A stretch of 64,000 bases of DNA from an uncultured Dysgonomonas sp. (GCF_934668725.1 NZ_CAKUOF010000003.1:291976-355975); one strand, 5' to 3'. Positions 1 to 10,286 are shown, counted from the first letter of the stretch. Translations and numbers: made by a program. The notes: generated by a model from the letters alone, not told the origin.

Positions 1-487
1 GTCCATGCGATATTTGTTTTTATTGCCTAGTTAAGCTTAGACTACACAAAAAAAACAGTGCCAAATATTTTTTATATTTTCAAATAACACACCTTTACAA
101 CCTCCCTATAGCAACCATCTTTCAAATACATAATGTTCGTATTTAAAATGGCTAAAAGTAAAATCTCTCGATATAAATAAAAATGCAAATGTTGCGACAG
201 CCACACTCTTTATCACACATTGTCTGTAATAATCTTAAAACAAACGAATTGTACATTTTGGAAATAATTTACAATTTGACCAAGAAAACCAACTCCCGTT
301 TTTATTATCTGCCTAATCTAAATATACGTATTGGTAAAACTGAGCAAAAAAATCATATTTAATTTGCAAAAAAAGTAGAACTTCAGATTATACTGTTAGC
401 ATTCTAAATATCATTTACACATTACTAATGTATACATGCCTATATCTTTCGAAGTGGACAGTCGAACTTAAATAAATATAAATTACA
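1..487. other. AT-rich intergenic region, no gene seen
   Basis: No open frame with coding character is visible on either strand. The stretch is very AT-rich with many poly-A and poly-T runs. A sequence resembling a -7 box lies near 441-450 but ends in TTTC instead of TTTG, so no promoter is called. Confidence 0.6.
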
Positions 488-1228
488 ATGAAAATACTCT
501 TATCACTAGCACTAGTACTAATCACTTATACACAAGCCTATACACAGGTGGGTATTAACACCGAAAATCCAACAGAGATGTTAGATATAAACGGAAATAT
601 GCGGCTTCGTAGCTCGGTTAACCTTGATTCGATATCAGACCCTTCTGATTATACAAATATATTAAGGATGAATTCAAGCGGAGTTTTTGGATATGTTAAA
701 GAGAAAAAGACTTTGGGTGGGTATACATTTTATGATGTATATTCTCAAGAAATGTCGGTTCCTGTTACCAGTACACTCACCAATGGATCTATTCCCTTAA
801 ATGTATCTATCAGGGTTCAGGTTCCCGCCAACTCTTCTGCTATATTTTTCATTGACTATAATATTCCTATCAGTGCCGATAAAGCTGCAAATGTATCTAT
901 TGAGTCTTTTCCGCTAAGTTATTTAGGTATTACACTGTTCAAAACAGGTAATATTGAACTAGAGGAGGGATCTCGTAAATTTACGGTCTCTAGACCGGCA
1001 AATGGGACAACTTCAGCCATTGGAATGCCGGTTTTGGGTAAATCGGTTCAGAAAGTCAAAAACTCCACAGATGAAATAATGCATATAGACTATTATTTGA
1101 ATGGTTATATCGAAGGGAACACTTCCAATACAACTATTCGTTTCGGGATGTACTCGCCTACAGGCAGCAACTTTAACTGGGGCAGAGGATTGATGACTAT
1201 TATGTCTTATGTAAAAGACATTGAATAA
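488..1228 (+). CDS. Secreted protein of unknown function with VGINT-type N-terminus
   Basis: This 246-residue protein begins with a signal peptide (MKILLSLALVLITYTQAYTQ). The mature N-terminus then reads QVGINTENPTEMLDINGNMR. That VGIN-T-NP-LD-NG pattern is common at the start of secreted or surface Bacteroidota proteins, many of which are repeat or fibre proteins. The remainder is rich in Ser, Thr, Asn and hydrophobic residues and looks all-beta. No enzymatic motif and no lipobox are visible, so it is probably periplasmic or exported. The gene stands alone, converges on the susD-like gene, and ends at a shared hairpin. The start lacks a Shine-Dalgarno sequence, as is usual here. Function is unknown. 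Confidence 0.75.
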   Translation: MKILLSLALVLITYTQAYTQVGINTENPTEMLDINGNMRLRSSVNLDSISDPSDYTNILRMNSSGVFGYVKEKKTLGGYTFYDVYSQEMSVPVTSTLTNGSIPLNVSIRVQVPANSSAIFFIDYNIPISADKAANVSIESFPLSYLGITLFKTGNIELEEGSRKFTVSRPANGTTSAIGMPVLGKSVQKVKNSTDEIMHIDYYLNGYIEGNTSNTTIRFGMYSPTGSNFNWGRGLMTIMSYVKDIE

Positions 1229-1308
1229 TTTATATTAAATTACCAACAATATCATTATCACTGTTACGGAGGACATAACGGATGTAAAATGAAATCTGAG
1301 TAGATTCT

Positions 1309-1346
1309 AAAAAGTCGCGAAAGAATATTTTCCTTCGCGACTTTTC
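1309..1346. terminator. Bidirectional hairpin terminator
   Basis: AAAGTCGCGAA at 1311-1321 pairs with TTCGCGACTTT at 1334-1344. A-rich and T-rich flanks make it usable for both the rightward secreted-protein gene and the leftward susD-like gene. Confidence 0.8.
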
Positions 1347-1371
1347 TCTAGAATAAATATTTCTTACTGTA

Positions 1372-2934
1372 TCATTTATCCCACCACACTCTGGAAGTCA
1401 TTTTATCACCTCCCGAAAGGTTGGCTACTGCCGCCTGATAATTTGCTGCGTTTATAGTAGCCTCTGATGTCGGATAAGTAAATCTGCGGGGAATAGTACC
1501 ATTGGTTGCATTACCAAAATAGTTGATTTCCTTCAATACAGGATAACCCGATCGTCTCCAGTTGGCCCAAGACTCGTATTCATCCAAGAAAGTCACCACC
1601 CAATACTGGGTATTGATTTGATTTAATGCATCTGCATCATTATAAGGATTATTTGCCAAATAACGGGAAACTTGCTCCGAAGTGATTCCTCTCACCCCAT
1701 AATCGGCAAATTGTTCCATAGCAGCTTTAACTGCTGCCTCGTAATACTCTTTTGCACTACCACTGATCCAACCTCGATAAGCTGCCTCTGCCATTAATAA
1801 TAAATTTTCGGCATGAGTTATTACAAATGTAGGTGCATCTAAACGAGAATATGTATAGCGATTAACAACCGAATATTTATCAATATCGCCGGGCCAGTTA
1901 GGTGCTTTTGAAATATCTGTTAAACTATTTGCTCCTAATTGATCGTACCCGTTTGGCATACCCAATTGTTTTACAGCAGTAGTATCTCCATACTCAAATT
2001 TAGGATCAAGAACTCCAAATTTTGGGTTTTCGCATACAGTTGCAATATAAGGCAGACGCGGGTCTTTACTGTTTCTCAAATGATCGATAAAAGTTTGGCT
2101 AACACGCGATGCATCCGGATCAAGATAACATAGTACTTTCCCTGTGGCATCCGATGCATCATCCGTTGTTGCATCATGCTTTATAATTGCATTATCGGCA
2201 TTACCAGTATACAAGCCTCCATCAACTGCTTTTTTCACCCACTTTTGAGCTTGGGCAGGATCTACTTTCGATAAACGCATACCTAATCTCAACATAAGCG
2301 AATAAGCTGTTTTCTTCCAGAGATCAACATCTCCCTGATACATGATATCAGCCGATTTGATATTATTAGGCTTAGTGGCATCCAAAGTTTGAGCCGCCTC
2401 ATCCAACTCCTTCAACATATCGGCATAGATACTTTGCTGAGTATCGTATTTAGGGTATTTGATTCCTGAGATATACCCCTGCCCTGCCTCTGAATAGGGA
2501 ACATCACCATACATATCGGTCATACGGTGCATTAAGATAACTCTTACAATACGAGTCATCTGAAACTCATTAACTCTGGTTGCATCATCCTTCCACGCGA
2601 AGTATGTTTCCATCAACGTTTTTATACCCGAATCATACGAATCGAAATAGGCTGCATTATAACCCGAATTATAGGTGTACTTGTCTCCTGCCCAATATCC
2701 TTGTGTTGAAGACAGATGCTGCATCATGGTACTGCAATATATCAAATTATTTCGCCATGCAGCCCAGTCTCTTCCGGCAATAAACACCTGTGCACCTGTA
2801 AACATCATTTCGAATTTCATCTTATCTCCTGTCACGTGCTGGGGATCGTTATTTACATCACCAAAATCTCCGCAACCCGATGAACCGAACAACAAACTGA
2901 CTGCGGTCAGTATATATACTATTTTATTTTTCAT
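1372..2934 (-). CDS. SusD/RagB-like nutrient-binding outer-membrane lipoprotein
   Basis: This 520-residue surface lipoprotein has a lipobox ending at Cys21 (LLFGSSGC). The mature protein starts GDFGDVNNDP, typical of the SusD-like_2 branch. The body is Trp/Tyr-rich and helical with TPR-like segments, and the tail holds the usual YPTSEATINAANY-type sequence. SusD proteins sit as a lid on the SusC channel and capture glycans or peptides before TonB-driven uptake. The partner susC-like gene lies immediately upstream, 117 bp away. There is no adjacent glycoside hydrolase, sensor or ECF sigma/anti-sigma pair, so the substrate cannot be inferred. A short palindrome sits 25 nt before the start. Confidence 0.93.
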   Translation of the reverse strand: MKNKIVYILTAVSLLFGSSGCGDFGDVNNDPQHVTGDKMKFEMMFTGAQVFIAGRDWAAWRNNLIYCSTMMQHLSSTQGYWAGDKYTYNSGYNAAYFDSYDSGIKTLMETYFAWKDDATRVNEFQMTRIVRVILMHRMTDMYGDVPYSEAGQGYISGIKYPKYDTQQSIYADMLKELDEAAQTLDATKPNNIKSADIMYQGDVDLWKKTAYSLMLRLGMRLSKVDPAQAQKWVKKAVDGGLYTGNADNAIIKHDATTDDASDATGKVLCYLDPDASRVSQTFIDHLRNSKDPRLPYIATVCENPKFGVLDPKFEYGDTTAVKQLGMPNGYDQLGANSLTDISKAPNWPGDIDKYSVVNRYTYSRLDAPTFVITHAENLLLMAEAAYRGWISGSAKEYYEAAVKAAMEQFADYGVRGITSEQVSRYLANNPYNDADALNQINTQYWVVTFLDEYESWANWRRSGYPVLKEINYFGNATNGTIPRRFTYPTSEATINAANYQAAVANLSGGDKMTSRVWWDK

Positions 2935-2959
2935 ATTGTTCTTATTTAAAACTGTTTTG

Positions 2960-2972
2960 AGGTCTCAGACCT
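2960..2972 (-). repeat. Short 5'-leader palindrome (GGTCTNAGACC family)
   Basis: AGGTCT-C-AGACCT is a perfect 6-bp inverted repeat with a single central base. It lies 25 nt upstream of the susD-like start in the susC-susD gap. Similar palindromes precede plsC, rpe and thrA in this window. Confidence 0.6.
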
Positions 2973-3051
2973 TTTAATATTCCGGTAAGTAAAACCATGC
3001 TTTATTTTTAAATGCCTGGTAGTACTTACTAAAATCGGCTATTCAAGTTTT

Positions 3052-6000
3052 TTAGAATTTCACATTCACATTAAAACCAATGCTTCTTGTTGGTGGATAA
3101 CCATTTAATTCCAACCCTTGTCCGTTTGTATTATTGTAAGCAGATTCGGGATCAATATTAGGAGTATGCTTTAACAATGTCCATAAATTACGACCGACTA
3201 ATGACAAGCTCAAGGCTTTTACAAAAGAACCGCGAATAAACGATTGAGGAACACGATAGCCTACAGACAGCTCTCTCAGTTTGATAAAGCTCGCATCATA
3301 TACAAATTCTTCATCAATTGCATTCTCGGATGAAATGCGTTTCCAATACAGTTGAGCATCTACAGCTTTTGTATTGGGTGCCCATACCGGATTATCGCTG
3401 GTACCTGTATTCACAACACCTTTACCCACATAACCACCTTCACGTCCACCTAAAGTTTCTTTATGCAGTCCGGTTGAATATAAATTAAGGTTGGTTCCCG
3501 AGAAAATTTTTGCACCAAATTTATAGTCGAACAATAATGATAAAGAGAAATCTTTGTATGTAAAGTCATTACGGAATCCTCCGGTTACTTTATAAACACC
3601 ATTGCCTAATACTTCCGGTTTATCGGTGCGGATAGGATACCCGTCTTTATCATAAATCCGATCTCCATTCTCGTTCGTCTTATATTTATATCCGACAATT
3701 TGCCCGTAAGGATTACCTACGATATTACTTATTATTGCATTTCCGTTACGAGCCTGAGCCCCTTCAATAGAAAGAGATTCAACTCCTCCCAGATACAATA
3801 TTTTACTGTTGTTATTAGCAATATTGAACGAAGTATTCCACATAAAATCTTTCGTTTTTACAGGAACGGCATACACCATTGCCTCGATTCCCTTATTCTG
3901 AATCTCTCCGATATTCATTACCGCACCATAATATCCTGATGTATAGCTGGTAGTTACAGTTGTAATGTCATCTGTCGTCTTCTTTTTATAAACTGCCATA
4001 TCAAAACCCAAACGATTATTTAGGAACTGAACATTCAAACCGGCTTCCCATTCTTGTATCTTAACAGGTTTCAAGTCTGCATTCGGAATATTCCTATTAG
4101 TCACTTTTCCGACCGATTGCCCTTGAATCTTGAAGGTTTCAAGCGAATACGTCAAATAGTTCTGATAAGGGATAGTACCGTTTGAAGCCTCAGCATAAGA
4201 TGCCCTGACTTTACCTGAATAAACCCAATCGGGCATTTTGAATGCTTCACTAAACATAAAGCTGGTACTTATCGATGGATAGAAATAATGATTATTATCC
4301 GGACTAAGAGTCGAGAACCAGTCGTTGCGACCTGTAAAATTCAAAAACAGATAATCTTTAAACCCAAAGTCTGCAGTTCCGTATACCGAGTTTACCCTAT
4401 ATTCCGAATATGTTTGCGTATATGGTCTGTTAGCTACGTTATTAGCTGAATAAAAATAAGGAATGATAAATGGCCCTATCATGCCATCTGTTCCGTACGA
4501 TTTATTCACCGTTCTCTGTATATTACCTCCAAATGTAGCATTGATGGTAAATACTTCATTCACTTTTTTATTAAAGCCAAGCAAATAGTTACCATTCAAC
4601 TCATAGTAGTTTCTCTCCCACTCTTCGATCTTTCCACCGGGATCAGCTCCCGAACCTGTAGGAATTATCAATTGATAATCCATTATATAACCATCGCGTG
4701 TTACTTGCCCCTGAGCATATAACCAATCGGTTATATCGTATTTAAGCGTAGCTCCTGTAGTTAAACGGTTACGACGGGTCGAGTTACTACGGTGGCGGGT
4801 TAAGAAATAAGGATTATTGAAATAAACATTATTTCCGGGAAGCAATTCAGAGCGATCGCTATCAACAGCCGGCTTTAACCACCTTACATCATACGAATTA
4901 GCTAAATAGAGTAAAGTCGCATTTACGTTGGCATTACCATCCGAAAGATTCGCTCTGTTTTTGACCTTCTCGAAAATATAATTGGCAGTAACTGTAAGAT
5001 GCAGCTTTGGTGTAATATTGTATGTGGTGTTCATATTAACACCCTGTTGATTCAAGCCCGAATTAGGAATAATCGAGGCATCCGTAATATTTGAAAAACC
5101 AATACGGTACACAATCTTATCCCCTCCTTTTCCACTTAAGGCTACCGAAGTTTGATTTGTAACACCTGTATTATAAAAATGCTTCCAATTATCTACCGGA
5201 TTATAGGCATATTCGTTACCCAGAAAATTAATGGCTTTACCTCCATCCATTTTTTCTCCCCAGCTAGAAGAATACGACTCTATAGCAGCACTTTGAGACA
5301 GAGGTCTACTCTTTTGAGTTCCTTGCCCATAAATCTTTTGAAATTCACGGTGATCGTAAATACTATTGAACGTTAAGTTATTATTTACTTCAACCCCTAT
5401 ACCTTCGGACGCTTTTGAACCGGATTTTGTAGTAATAAGTATAGCTCCGTTACCACCCCGGTAACCGTAAAGAGCCGAAGCGGCAGCACCCTTCAAAACC
5501 TGAATATCTGCAATATCATCGGCATTAATATTTGATAGCCCATCTCCCATTTCGGCACCACCCCATGTTCCGGCATTACCTTGAGTACTATTGTCAAAAG
5601 GAATTCCGTCTATTACATACAACGGCTGGTTATTTCCGGTCAAAGATGCATTACCACGAATTACGACACGGCTGCTTCCTCCGGATCCGGTTGAGTTATT
5701 CGATACACTTACTCCGGCAATCTTTCCGGTTAATGCATTTCCCAAATTTATATCCCGGGATTCCGTAAAGTCCGAACCCGAAACCTGAGTAGTAGAATAT
5801 CCAATAGACCTAGCCTGACGCCTGATTCCTAGAGCTGTTACCACAACCTCATTCAGTACCTGGGCATCTTCGTTCAAGGTGACATTTATAGTCGATTTTC
5901 CCCTTACAGGTATCTCCTGTGAGGTAAACCCTAAATAACTAAAAACCAAAATAGTATTTTGATCCGGAACATTAATTGAATAATTTCCGTCCAGATCGGA

Positions 6001-6258
6001 TATTGTTCCGGTAGTAGAACCTTTGACTGTAACAGTTACACCTGACAATGGTTCCCCTGCCTTATCTATTACACGCCCTTGTACTTTACTGGTCTGCTGC
6101 TGATTGCTAATCGCATTTCCTTCAAGTATGTGAAGCGAATTTGGAGCTGCATATAGAAAATCTCCGACACAACAGATAGACAATGCTATAGTTGCCAATG
6201 CAGTCCGTTGAAAACATTTCCCCAAAGAGATATGGGACAACTGAAATTTGTGTTTCAT
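3052..6258 (-). CDS. SusC/RagA family TonB-linked outer-membrane transporter
   Basis: This 1068-residue protein is the TonB-dependent partner of the downstream SusD-like lipoprotein. After an N-terminal signal region (about residues 1-38) there is a CarboxypepD_reg-like domain (about 58-132, VQGRVIDKAGEPLSGVTV). A TonB-box-like segment EVVVTALG follows at about 137-144, then the plug (YVIDGIPF, LKGAAASALYGYRGGNGAI) and a 22-strand type beta-barrel. The chain ends in aromatic and Phe residues (FNVNVKF), the outer-membrane barrel signature. Its length fits the family. It is the first gene of a two-gene operon, and no linked regulator or hydrolase is seen. Transport should consume proton-motive force through TonB-ExbBD. 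Confidence 0.95.
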   Translation of the reverse strand: MKHKFQLSHISLGKCFQRTALATIALSICCVGDFLYAAPNSLHILEGNAISNQQQTSKVQGRVIDKAGEPLSGVTVTVKGSTTGTISDLDGNYSINVPDQNTILVFSYLGFTSQEIPVRGKSTINVTLNEDAQVLNEVVVTALGIRRQARSIGYSTTQVSGSDFTESRDINLGNALTGKIAGVSVSNNSTGSGGSSRVVIRGNASLTGNNQPLYVIDGIPFDNSTQGNAGTWGGAEMGDGLSNINADDIADIQVLKGAAASALYGYRGGNGAILITTKSGSKASEGIGVEVNNNLTFNSIYDHREFQKIYGQGTQKSRPLSQSAAIESYSSSWGEKMDGGKAINFLGNEYAYNPVDNWKHFYNTGVTNQTSVALSGKGGDKIVYRIGFSNITDASIIPNSGLNQQGVNMNTTYNITPKLHLTVTANYIFEKVKNRANLSDGNANVNATLLYLANSYDVRWLKPAVDSDRSELLPGNNVYFNNPYFLTRHRSNSTRRNRLTTGATLKYDITDWLYAQGQVTRDGYIMDYQLIIPTGSGADPGGKIEEWERNYYELNGNYLLGFNKKVNEVFTINATFGGNIQRTVNKSYGTDGMIGPFIIPYFYSANNVANRPYTQTYSEYRVNSVYGTADFGFKDYLFLNFTGRNDWFSTLSPDNNHYFYPSISTSFMFSEAFKMPDWVYSGKVRASYAEASNGTIPYQNYLTYSLETFKIQGQSVGKVTNRNIPNADLKPVKIQEWEAGLNVQFLNNRLGFDMAVYKKKTTDDITTVTTSYTSGYYGAVMNIGEIQNKGIEAMVYAVPVKTKDFMWNTSFNIANNNSKILYLGGVESLSIEGAQARNGNAIISNIVGNPYGQIVGYKYKTNENGDRIYDKDGYPIRTDKPEVLGNGVYKVTGGFRNDFTYKDFSLSLLFDYKFGAKIFSGTNLNLYSTGLHKETLGGREGGYVGKGVVNTGTSDNPVWAPNTKAVDAQLYWKRISSENAIDEEFVYDASFIKLRELSVGYRVPQSFIRGSFVKALSLSLVGRNLWTLLKHTPNIDPESAYNNTNGQGLELNGYPPTRSIGFNVNVKF

Positions 6259-6776
6259 AAAATGAAGAGTTTAAAAGTTTTTCATGTAATTGTTTTCGAA
6301 GCATCTCTCACGTTCATAAAAACATATACTACTAACTGCAACATGAAGAGACATTTCCGTTGACAAGAAGTCACCCTAAGAAGTATTTATCATGATTTCC
6401 ATAACATTAAGAATTTACGTATATGATTTACATGTATCTCTCTACATATAAAATCATACATTTAGTTAACAAGTACAAATAAAACAATATTTTCTCTAAT
6501 TTACCAAACATTTTAATACAAACACGTCAATAAAACGCCAATCAACAAAATATCAACACATTATAAATAATCACTTATTAAACAATAGAATAACCCTAAT
6601 TCACGCAATAGATTAGAAAAAAAAGAGAAATATTACAGAATATAAACATTGACATTATGTCAATATAAACAAACTTAAAAAATGGCTGAAGATAGAAATA
6701 TTGTAAAAATCGACCCTATATACATCAGGTAGAGTATAAAGAAAAAACTTACTTTTGCTTCTTAATTCTTAAGAAT
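6259..6776. other. Divergent intergenic region between susC-like gene and rlmH
   Basis: This 518-nt, very AT-rich stretch has no coding frame. It should contain the leftward promoter of the susC/susD pair and the rightward promoter of rlmH. A CAAACTTA at 6670-6677 would read as a leftward -7 box, TAAGTTTG. No matching -33 box is seen, so it is not called as a promoter. Confidence 0.5.
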
Positions 6777-7250
6777 ATGAAAATAAGTCTTCTTGTTATA
6801 GGAAAAACCGATGCCGGATATTTTGTGGATGCCATCCGTGAGTATGAAAATCGCTTGGGACATTATATACCATTTGAAATGCAGGTAATACCGGACATAA
6901 AAAACACAAAAAGCCTTACTGAGGCCCAACAAAAAGACAAAGAAGGCGAACTGATTATCAAACATCTACAAGCCGGAGACTATCTGGTATTGCTGGATGA
7001 GCGAGGTAAAGAGTTTTCGTCACTGCAATTCGCAAACTATATCGAAAAAAAGACACATACTGTAGCTAAAAGACTCGTTTTTGTCATTGGAGGCCCTTAT
7101 GGTTTTGCCGAAACAATATATAACAGAGCATCTGAAAAAATCTCATTATCAAAAATGACTTTTTCTCATCAAATGATCCGCCTTATTTTCATAGAACAAC
7201 TCTACAGGGCAATGACTATCCTGAATAACGAACCCTATCATCACGAATAA
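6777..7250 (+). CDS. rlmH: 23S rRNA (pseudouridine-1915 N3)-methyltransferase RlmH
   Basis: At 157 residues this is the normal length for RlmH, a small SPOUT methyltransferase. It methylates pseudouridine 1915 in helix 69 of 23S rRNA on assembled ribosomes, using S-adenosylmethionine. Diagnostic features are the N-terminal MKISLLVIGKT, the LLDERGKEFSS segment (about 72-82), the knot loop FVIGGPYGF (about 102-110), and the C-terminal YRAMTILNNEPYHHE. It is a monocistronic-looking gene between the susC/susD region and a TonB receptor operon; the arrangement gives no extra functional hint. Confidence 0.97.
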   Translation: MKISLLVIGKTDAGYFVDAIREYENRLGHYIPFEMQVIPDIKNTKSLTEAQQKDKEGELIIKHLQAGDYLVLLDERGKEFSSLQFANYIEKKTHTVAKRLVFVIGGPYGFAETIYNRASEKISLSKMTFSHQMIRLIFIEQLYRAMTILNNEPYHHE

Positions 7251-7631
7251 ACTCAATTACAAGCCCTCCGGAATGTTAATTATTTTAGCTTATGGGGAAT
7301 TATTTTATTATTTGTTTAGTATTAATTATAAAATACCTTACCTTTGTCATTCATTTAAGCTATTTAAAATCTCATGTGGAGCGATCTCTCCCGGAAATAT
7401 ATTTTTTTATTATTTAGATCTCTGATTACCAAGCGAGTCTATAATCTCGGGCACCCGAATAAAGGTGCAATTATACCCAAGTTTAAATTTCATTATTATT
7501 CTTATTGAATGGATTGCTTGAGGAAATATAAAAACACAAATATGGTTGAGCACGCTGCATCTCAACCCCTCTTTCTGGAGCATAAAAAAAGTCTATTACA
7601 TTATATAATCCCTAAACTATCAAATTTTATC
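7251..7631. other. Long leader region of the TonB receptor operon
   Basis: Between rlmH and the preferred start at 7632 there is no convincing gene. A -7-like box TACCTTTG lies at 7339-7346. If it is used, the transcript has a leader of about 280 nt containing several short GC-richer inverted segments (for example TCTCGGGCACCCGA near 7446-7460). No known riboswitch class was recognised in it. Confidence 0.4.
7339..7346 (+). promoter_or_regulatory. Candidate -7 promoter box for the TonB receptor operon
   Basis: TACCTTTG matches the Bacteroidota -7 consensus TAnnTTTG. The nearest upstream TTTG (7311-7314) is 24 nt away, longer than the usual 19-21, so support is partial. Confidence 0.35.
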
Positions 7632-10286
7632 ATGAGGAGAAAACTATTTTTTCTGCTTTTCGCTATTTTATTTGGTTCGATATCTGCCTTTTCACAAAAT
7701 GTGATAAAAGGTGTAGTAATCGACAAAGACACCAAAGAGCCTTTGATCGGCGTATCTGTTTATTCGGAAGAAAGTAAGGTTGGGACTTCAACTGACCTAG
7801 ACGGAACTTTCAGCCTGAATACATCATCACTAAAAGGTAAAATTGCATTTACTTACGTAGGATATAGTCCTTTAAAATTAGATGCAAAAGCCGATTTGGG
7901 TACAGTTGAGTTGGAAAGTAATGCTATAGGTCTTAAAGACGTGGTAGTAACATCATCTGTCGCTATCAGACGTAAAACTCCCGTAGCAATTTCGATCATT
8001 GAACCAGAAATGCTTGAAACTAAATTGAGTTCCCAGGAGTTTCCCGAAATCCTAAAATCCACACCGGGTGTATATGCTACAAAACAAGGGGGAGGTTATG
8101 GAGATTCCCGTATCAACTTACGTGGATTTGAATCTGCCAATATCGCTGTAATGGTGAACGGTGTTCCTGTCAACGATATGGAATGGGGAGGTGTTTACTG
8201 GTCTAACTGGGCAGGGCTTCAGGATGTCACCCGCTCATTACAGGTACAACGTGGTCTTGGAGCATCTAAAGTTTCGGCTCCATCGGTAGGAGGTACAATT
8301 AATATTGTAACCAAATCAACCGACTCTGAAAAAGGAGGAGCTATTTTATATAGTATGGGGAATGACGGATACAACAAAATAGCATTTAATGTGTCAACAG
8401 GTCTTAGTAAAAACGGATGGGCTATGAGTTTTCTTGGTTCAAAGACTTGGGGAGACGGATATATTTTAGGTACTGAATTCGAGGGTTACAGTTGGTTTAT
8501 CAATATCTCTAAAATAATCAACGAAAACCACCAACTGTCTTTTACCGCTTTCGGTGCACCTCAATGGCACAACCAACGCTATAATGGTGACAAGATGTTG
8601 ATTACCGAATGGCAACAACAAAAGGATAAATATAAATTTAATCCGACCTATGGTTTCGATGCACAAGGGCAACGTGTGGAAGCAAACCGCAACCGTTATC
8701 ACAAGCCTCAACTTTCATTAAATCACTTCTGGACTATCAACGATAAGTCGAGTTTATCTTCTGTTGTATACATGTCTATAGGAGATGGTGCAGGACGTGC
8801 TTGGAGGGGTAACTCTTCTGTATATTCTAACTTGTATGGAACTGCAACTGCTACCGGAACGCTTAACACAAAATACCGTGACCGCTTAACCGGATATATG
8901 GATTATGGTATTTTACAACAAGAAAATGCGGACGATCCAAATGGTTCTCAAGCTGTACTAACTGAGTCTCGTAACAATCATATATGGACAGGTTTGATAT
9001 CAACGTACACAACTAAATTGACTAATGAGATTGATGTGTATGGAGGTGTAGACCTTCGTTACTATGCAGGATTACACGACGGAAAGATTGTTGATCTTAT
9101 GGGTGGACAATTTTTTATAGATCCATCACGTGCCAAGATAAAAGAAGCTAACAGACCCGGACTTACCAATTCGTTTATCAATGAAAAACTAAGAGTCGGA
9201 GATGTTGTATACCGCGATAATACCGGTTATGTAGTTCAAGAAGGTGTATTCTCTCAAGCAGAGTACAATAAAGACAAACTAAGTGTATTTATTTCAGGTT
9301 CTGTATCTAATAGTACTTACTGGAAAATAGATAGATTCTATTACAGCAAAGAAAACGAGAAATCGGAAGTAAAAAGCTTCCTTGGATTTAATGTCAAAGG
9401 AGGTGCTAATTATAACTTAACTGAAGAACATAACGTATTCTTTAATACGGGTTATTTGTCTCGTGCACCATTTATGAGTGGTGGTTATTTCACGTCTATA
9501 CATACAAGTAATGCGGTAAATAAGAATGCGATTAATGAAAAATTATTTTCTGCTGAGTTGGGTTATGGCTATCGCTCCAGATTTTTCACTGCCAACCTGA
9601 ATGTATATTATACAAAATGGATGGACAGAACAACTGTAAGATCTTTCGGAAACGACCAGAATGCATTCGTAAACCTTAGCGGGCTTGATGCACGCCACCA
9701 AGGGATAGAGCTGGATTTTGTTCTTAAACCTACTCACAGATTAGAGATAACAGGTATGGTATCTTTAGGGGATTGGATATGGGATAGCAGAGCTCAAGGA
9801 TTTGTTTATGATTCTTACGGACAACCTAGTGATGGAAATTCTCCTGTTGCACCCGAAGACCAAAAACCTATTACTATTGATTTGAAAGGTGTGAAAGTGG
9901 GTAACTCGGCACAAACTACATTTGCAACAGGTGCCAGCTATCGATTATTAGATGGTCTTACCGTAGGTGCTGATTTCACTTTTTATGCTGACAACTATGC
10001 TGACTACGCTATCGAAGTGCCGGATATTGGCGGAACTTATAAATACAATACTCCTTACAAAGTTCCTAATGCCGGATTATTAGACCTAAGAGCTAACTAC
10101 CGATTCAAAATCGGTCCGTTTGATGCCAATTTGATGGGTAATGTAAATAACGCTTTAGACCAAGTATATATATCTGATTCAAGAGACCTAAATCCTCGTA
10201 CAGAAGGAGCTCACAGCTGGAAACAAGTTGCTGTTATGTATGGTTTCGGAAGAACATATACTACAACTTTGAAAGTGAAATTTTAA
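7632..10286 (+). CDS. TonB-dependent outer-membrane receptor with carboxypeptidase-like regulatory domain
   Basis: The start at 7632 is preferred because it places the signal peptide MRRKLFFLLFAILFGSISAF at the N-terminus; an in-frame extension to 7509 would bury it. The protein is then 884 residues. It has a CarboxypepD_reg-like domain (IKGVVIDKDTKEPLIGVSVY), a TonB-box-like DVVVTSS, a plug (STPGVYATKQGGGYGDSRIN, RGFESANIAVMVNGVPVND) and a barrel ending TTTLKVKF. It lacks a SusD partner, so it resembles general TonB receptors more than SusC proteins. It is co-transcribed with a lipoprotein gene 19 nt downstream, which probably supplies the extracellular binding component. The substrate is unknown. 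Confidence 0.92.
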   Translation: MRRKLFFLLFAILFGSISAFSQNVIKGVVIDKDTKEPLIGVSVYSEESKVGTSTDLDGTFSLNTSSLKGKIAFTYVGYSPLKLDAKADLGTVELESNAIGLKDVVVTSSVAIRRKTPVAISIIEPEMLETKLSSQEFPEILKSTPGVYATKQGGGYGDSRINLRGFESANIAVMVNGVPVNDMEWGGVYWSNWAGLQDVTRSLQVQRGLGASKVSAPSVGGTINIVTKSTDSEKGGAILYSMGNDGYNKIAFNVSTGLSKNGWAMSFLGSKTWGDGYILGTEFEGYSWFINISKIINENHQLSFTAFGAPQWHNQRYNGDKMLITEWQQQKDKYKFNPTYGFDAQGQRVEANRNRYHKPQLSLNHFWTINDKSSLSSVVYMSIGDGAGRAWRGNSSVYSNLYGTATATGTLNTKYRDRLTGYMDYGILQQENADDPNGSQAVLTESRNNHIWTGLISTYTTKLTNEIDVYGGVDLRYYAGLHDGKIVDLMGGQFFIDPSRAKIKEANRPGLTNSFINEKLRVGDVVYRDNTGYVVQEGVFSQAEYNKDKLSVFISGSVSNSTYWKIDRFYYSKENEKSEVKSFLGFNVKGGANYNLTEEHNVFFNTGYLSRAPFMSGGYFTSIHTSNAVNKNAINEKLFSAELGYGYRSRFFTANLNVYYTKWMDRTTVRSFGNDQNAFVNLSGLDARHQGIELDFVLKPTHRLEITGMVSLGDWIWDSRAQGFVYDSYGQPSDGNSPVAPEDQKPITIDLKGVKVGNSAQTTFATGASYRLLDGLTVGADFTFYADNYADYAIEVPDIGGTYKYNTPYKVPNAGLLDLRANYRFKIGPFDANLMGNVNNALDQVYISDSRDLNPRTEGAHSWKQVAVMYGFGRTYTTTLKVKF

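Noticed and set aside
2950..3010. A possible sixth copy of the dispersed element (GGTAAGTAAAACC near 2983)
   Set aside because: It matches only about 12 nt; the TTTATTGC start and the TCATTAAAT tail are missing.
7430..7500. A TPP-riboswitch-like AATTATACCC segment in the TonB receptor leader
   Set aside because: The CTGAGA and downstream ACCTGA/GATAATGCCAGC core segments of the THI box are absent.
7509..7631. Extended N-terminus of the TonB receptor starting at 7509
   Set aside because: It would bury a clear signal peptide that begins at 7632.
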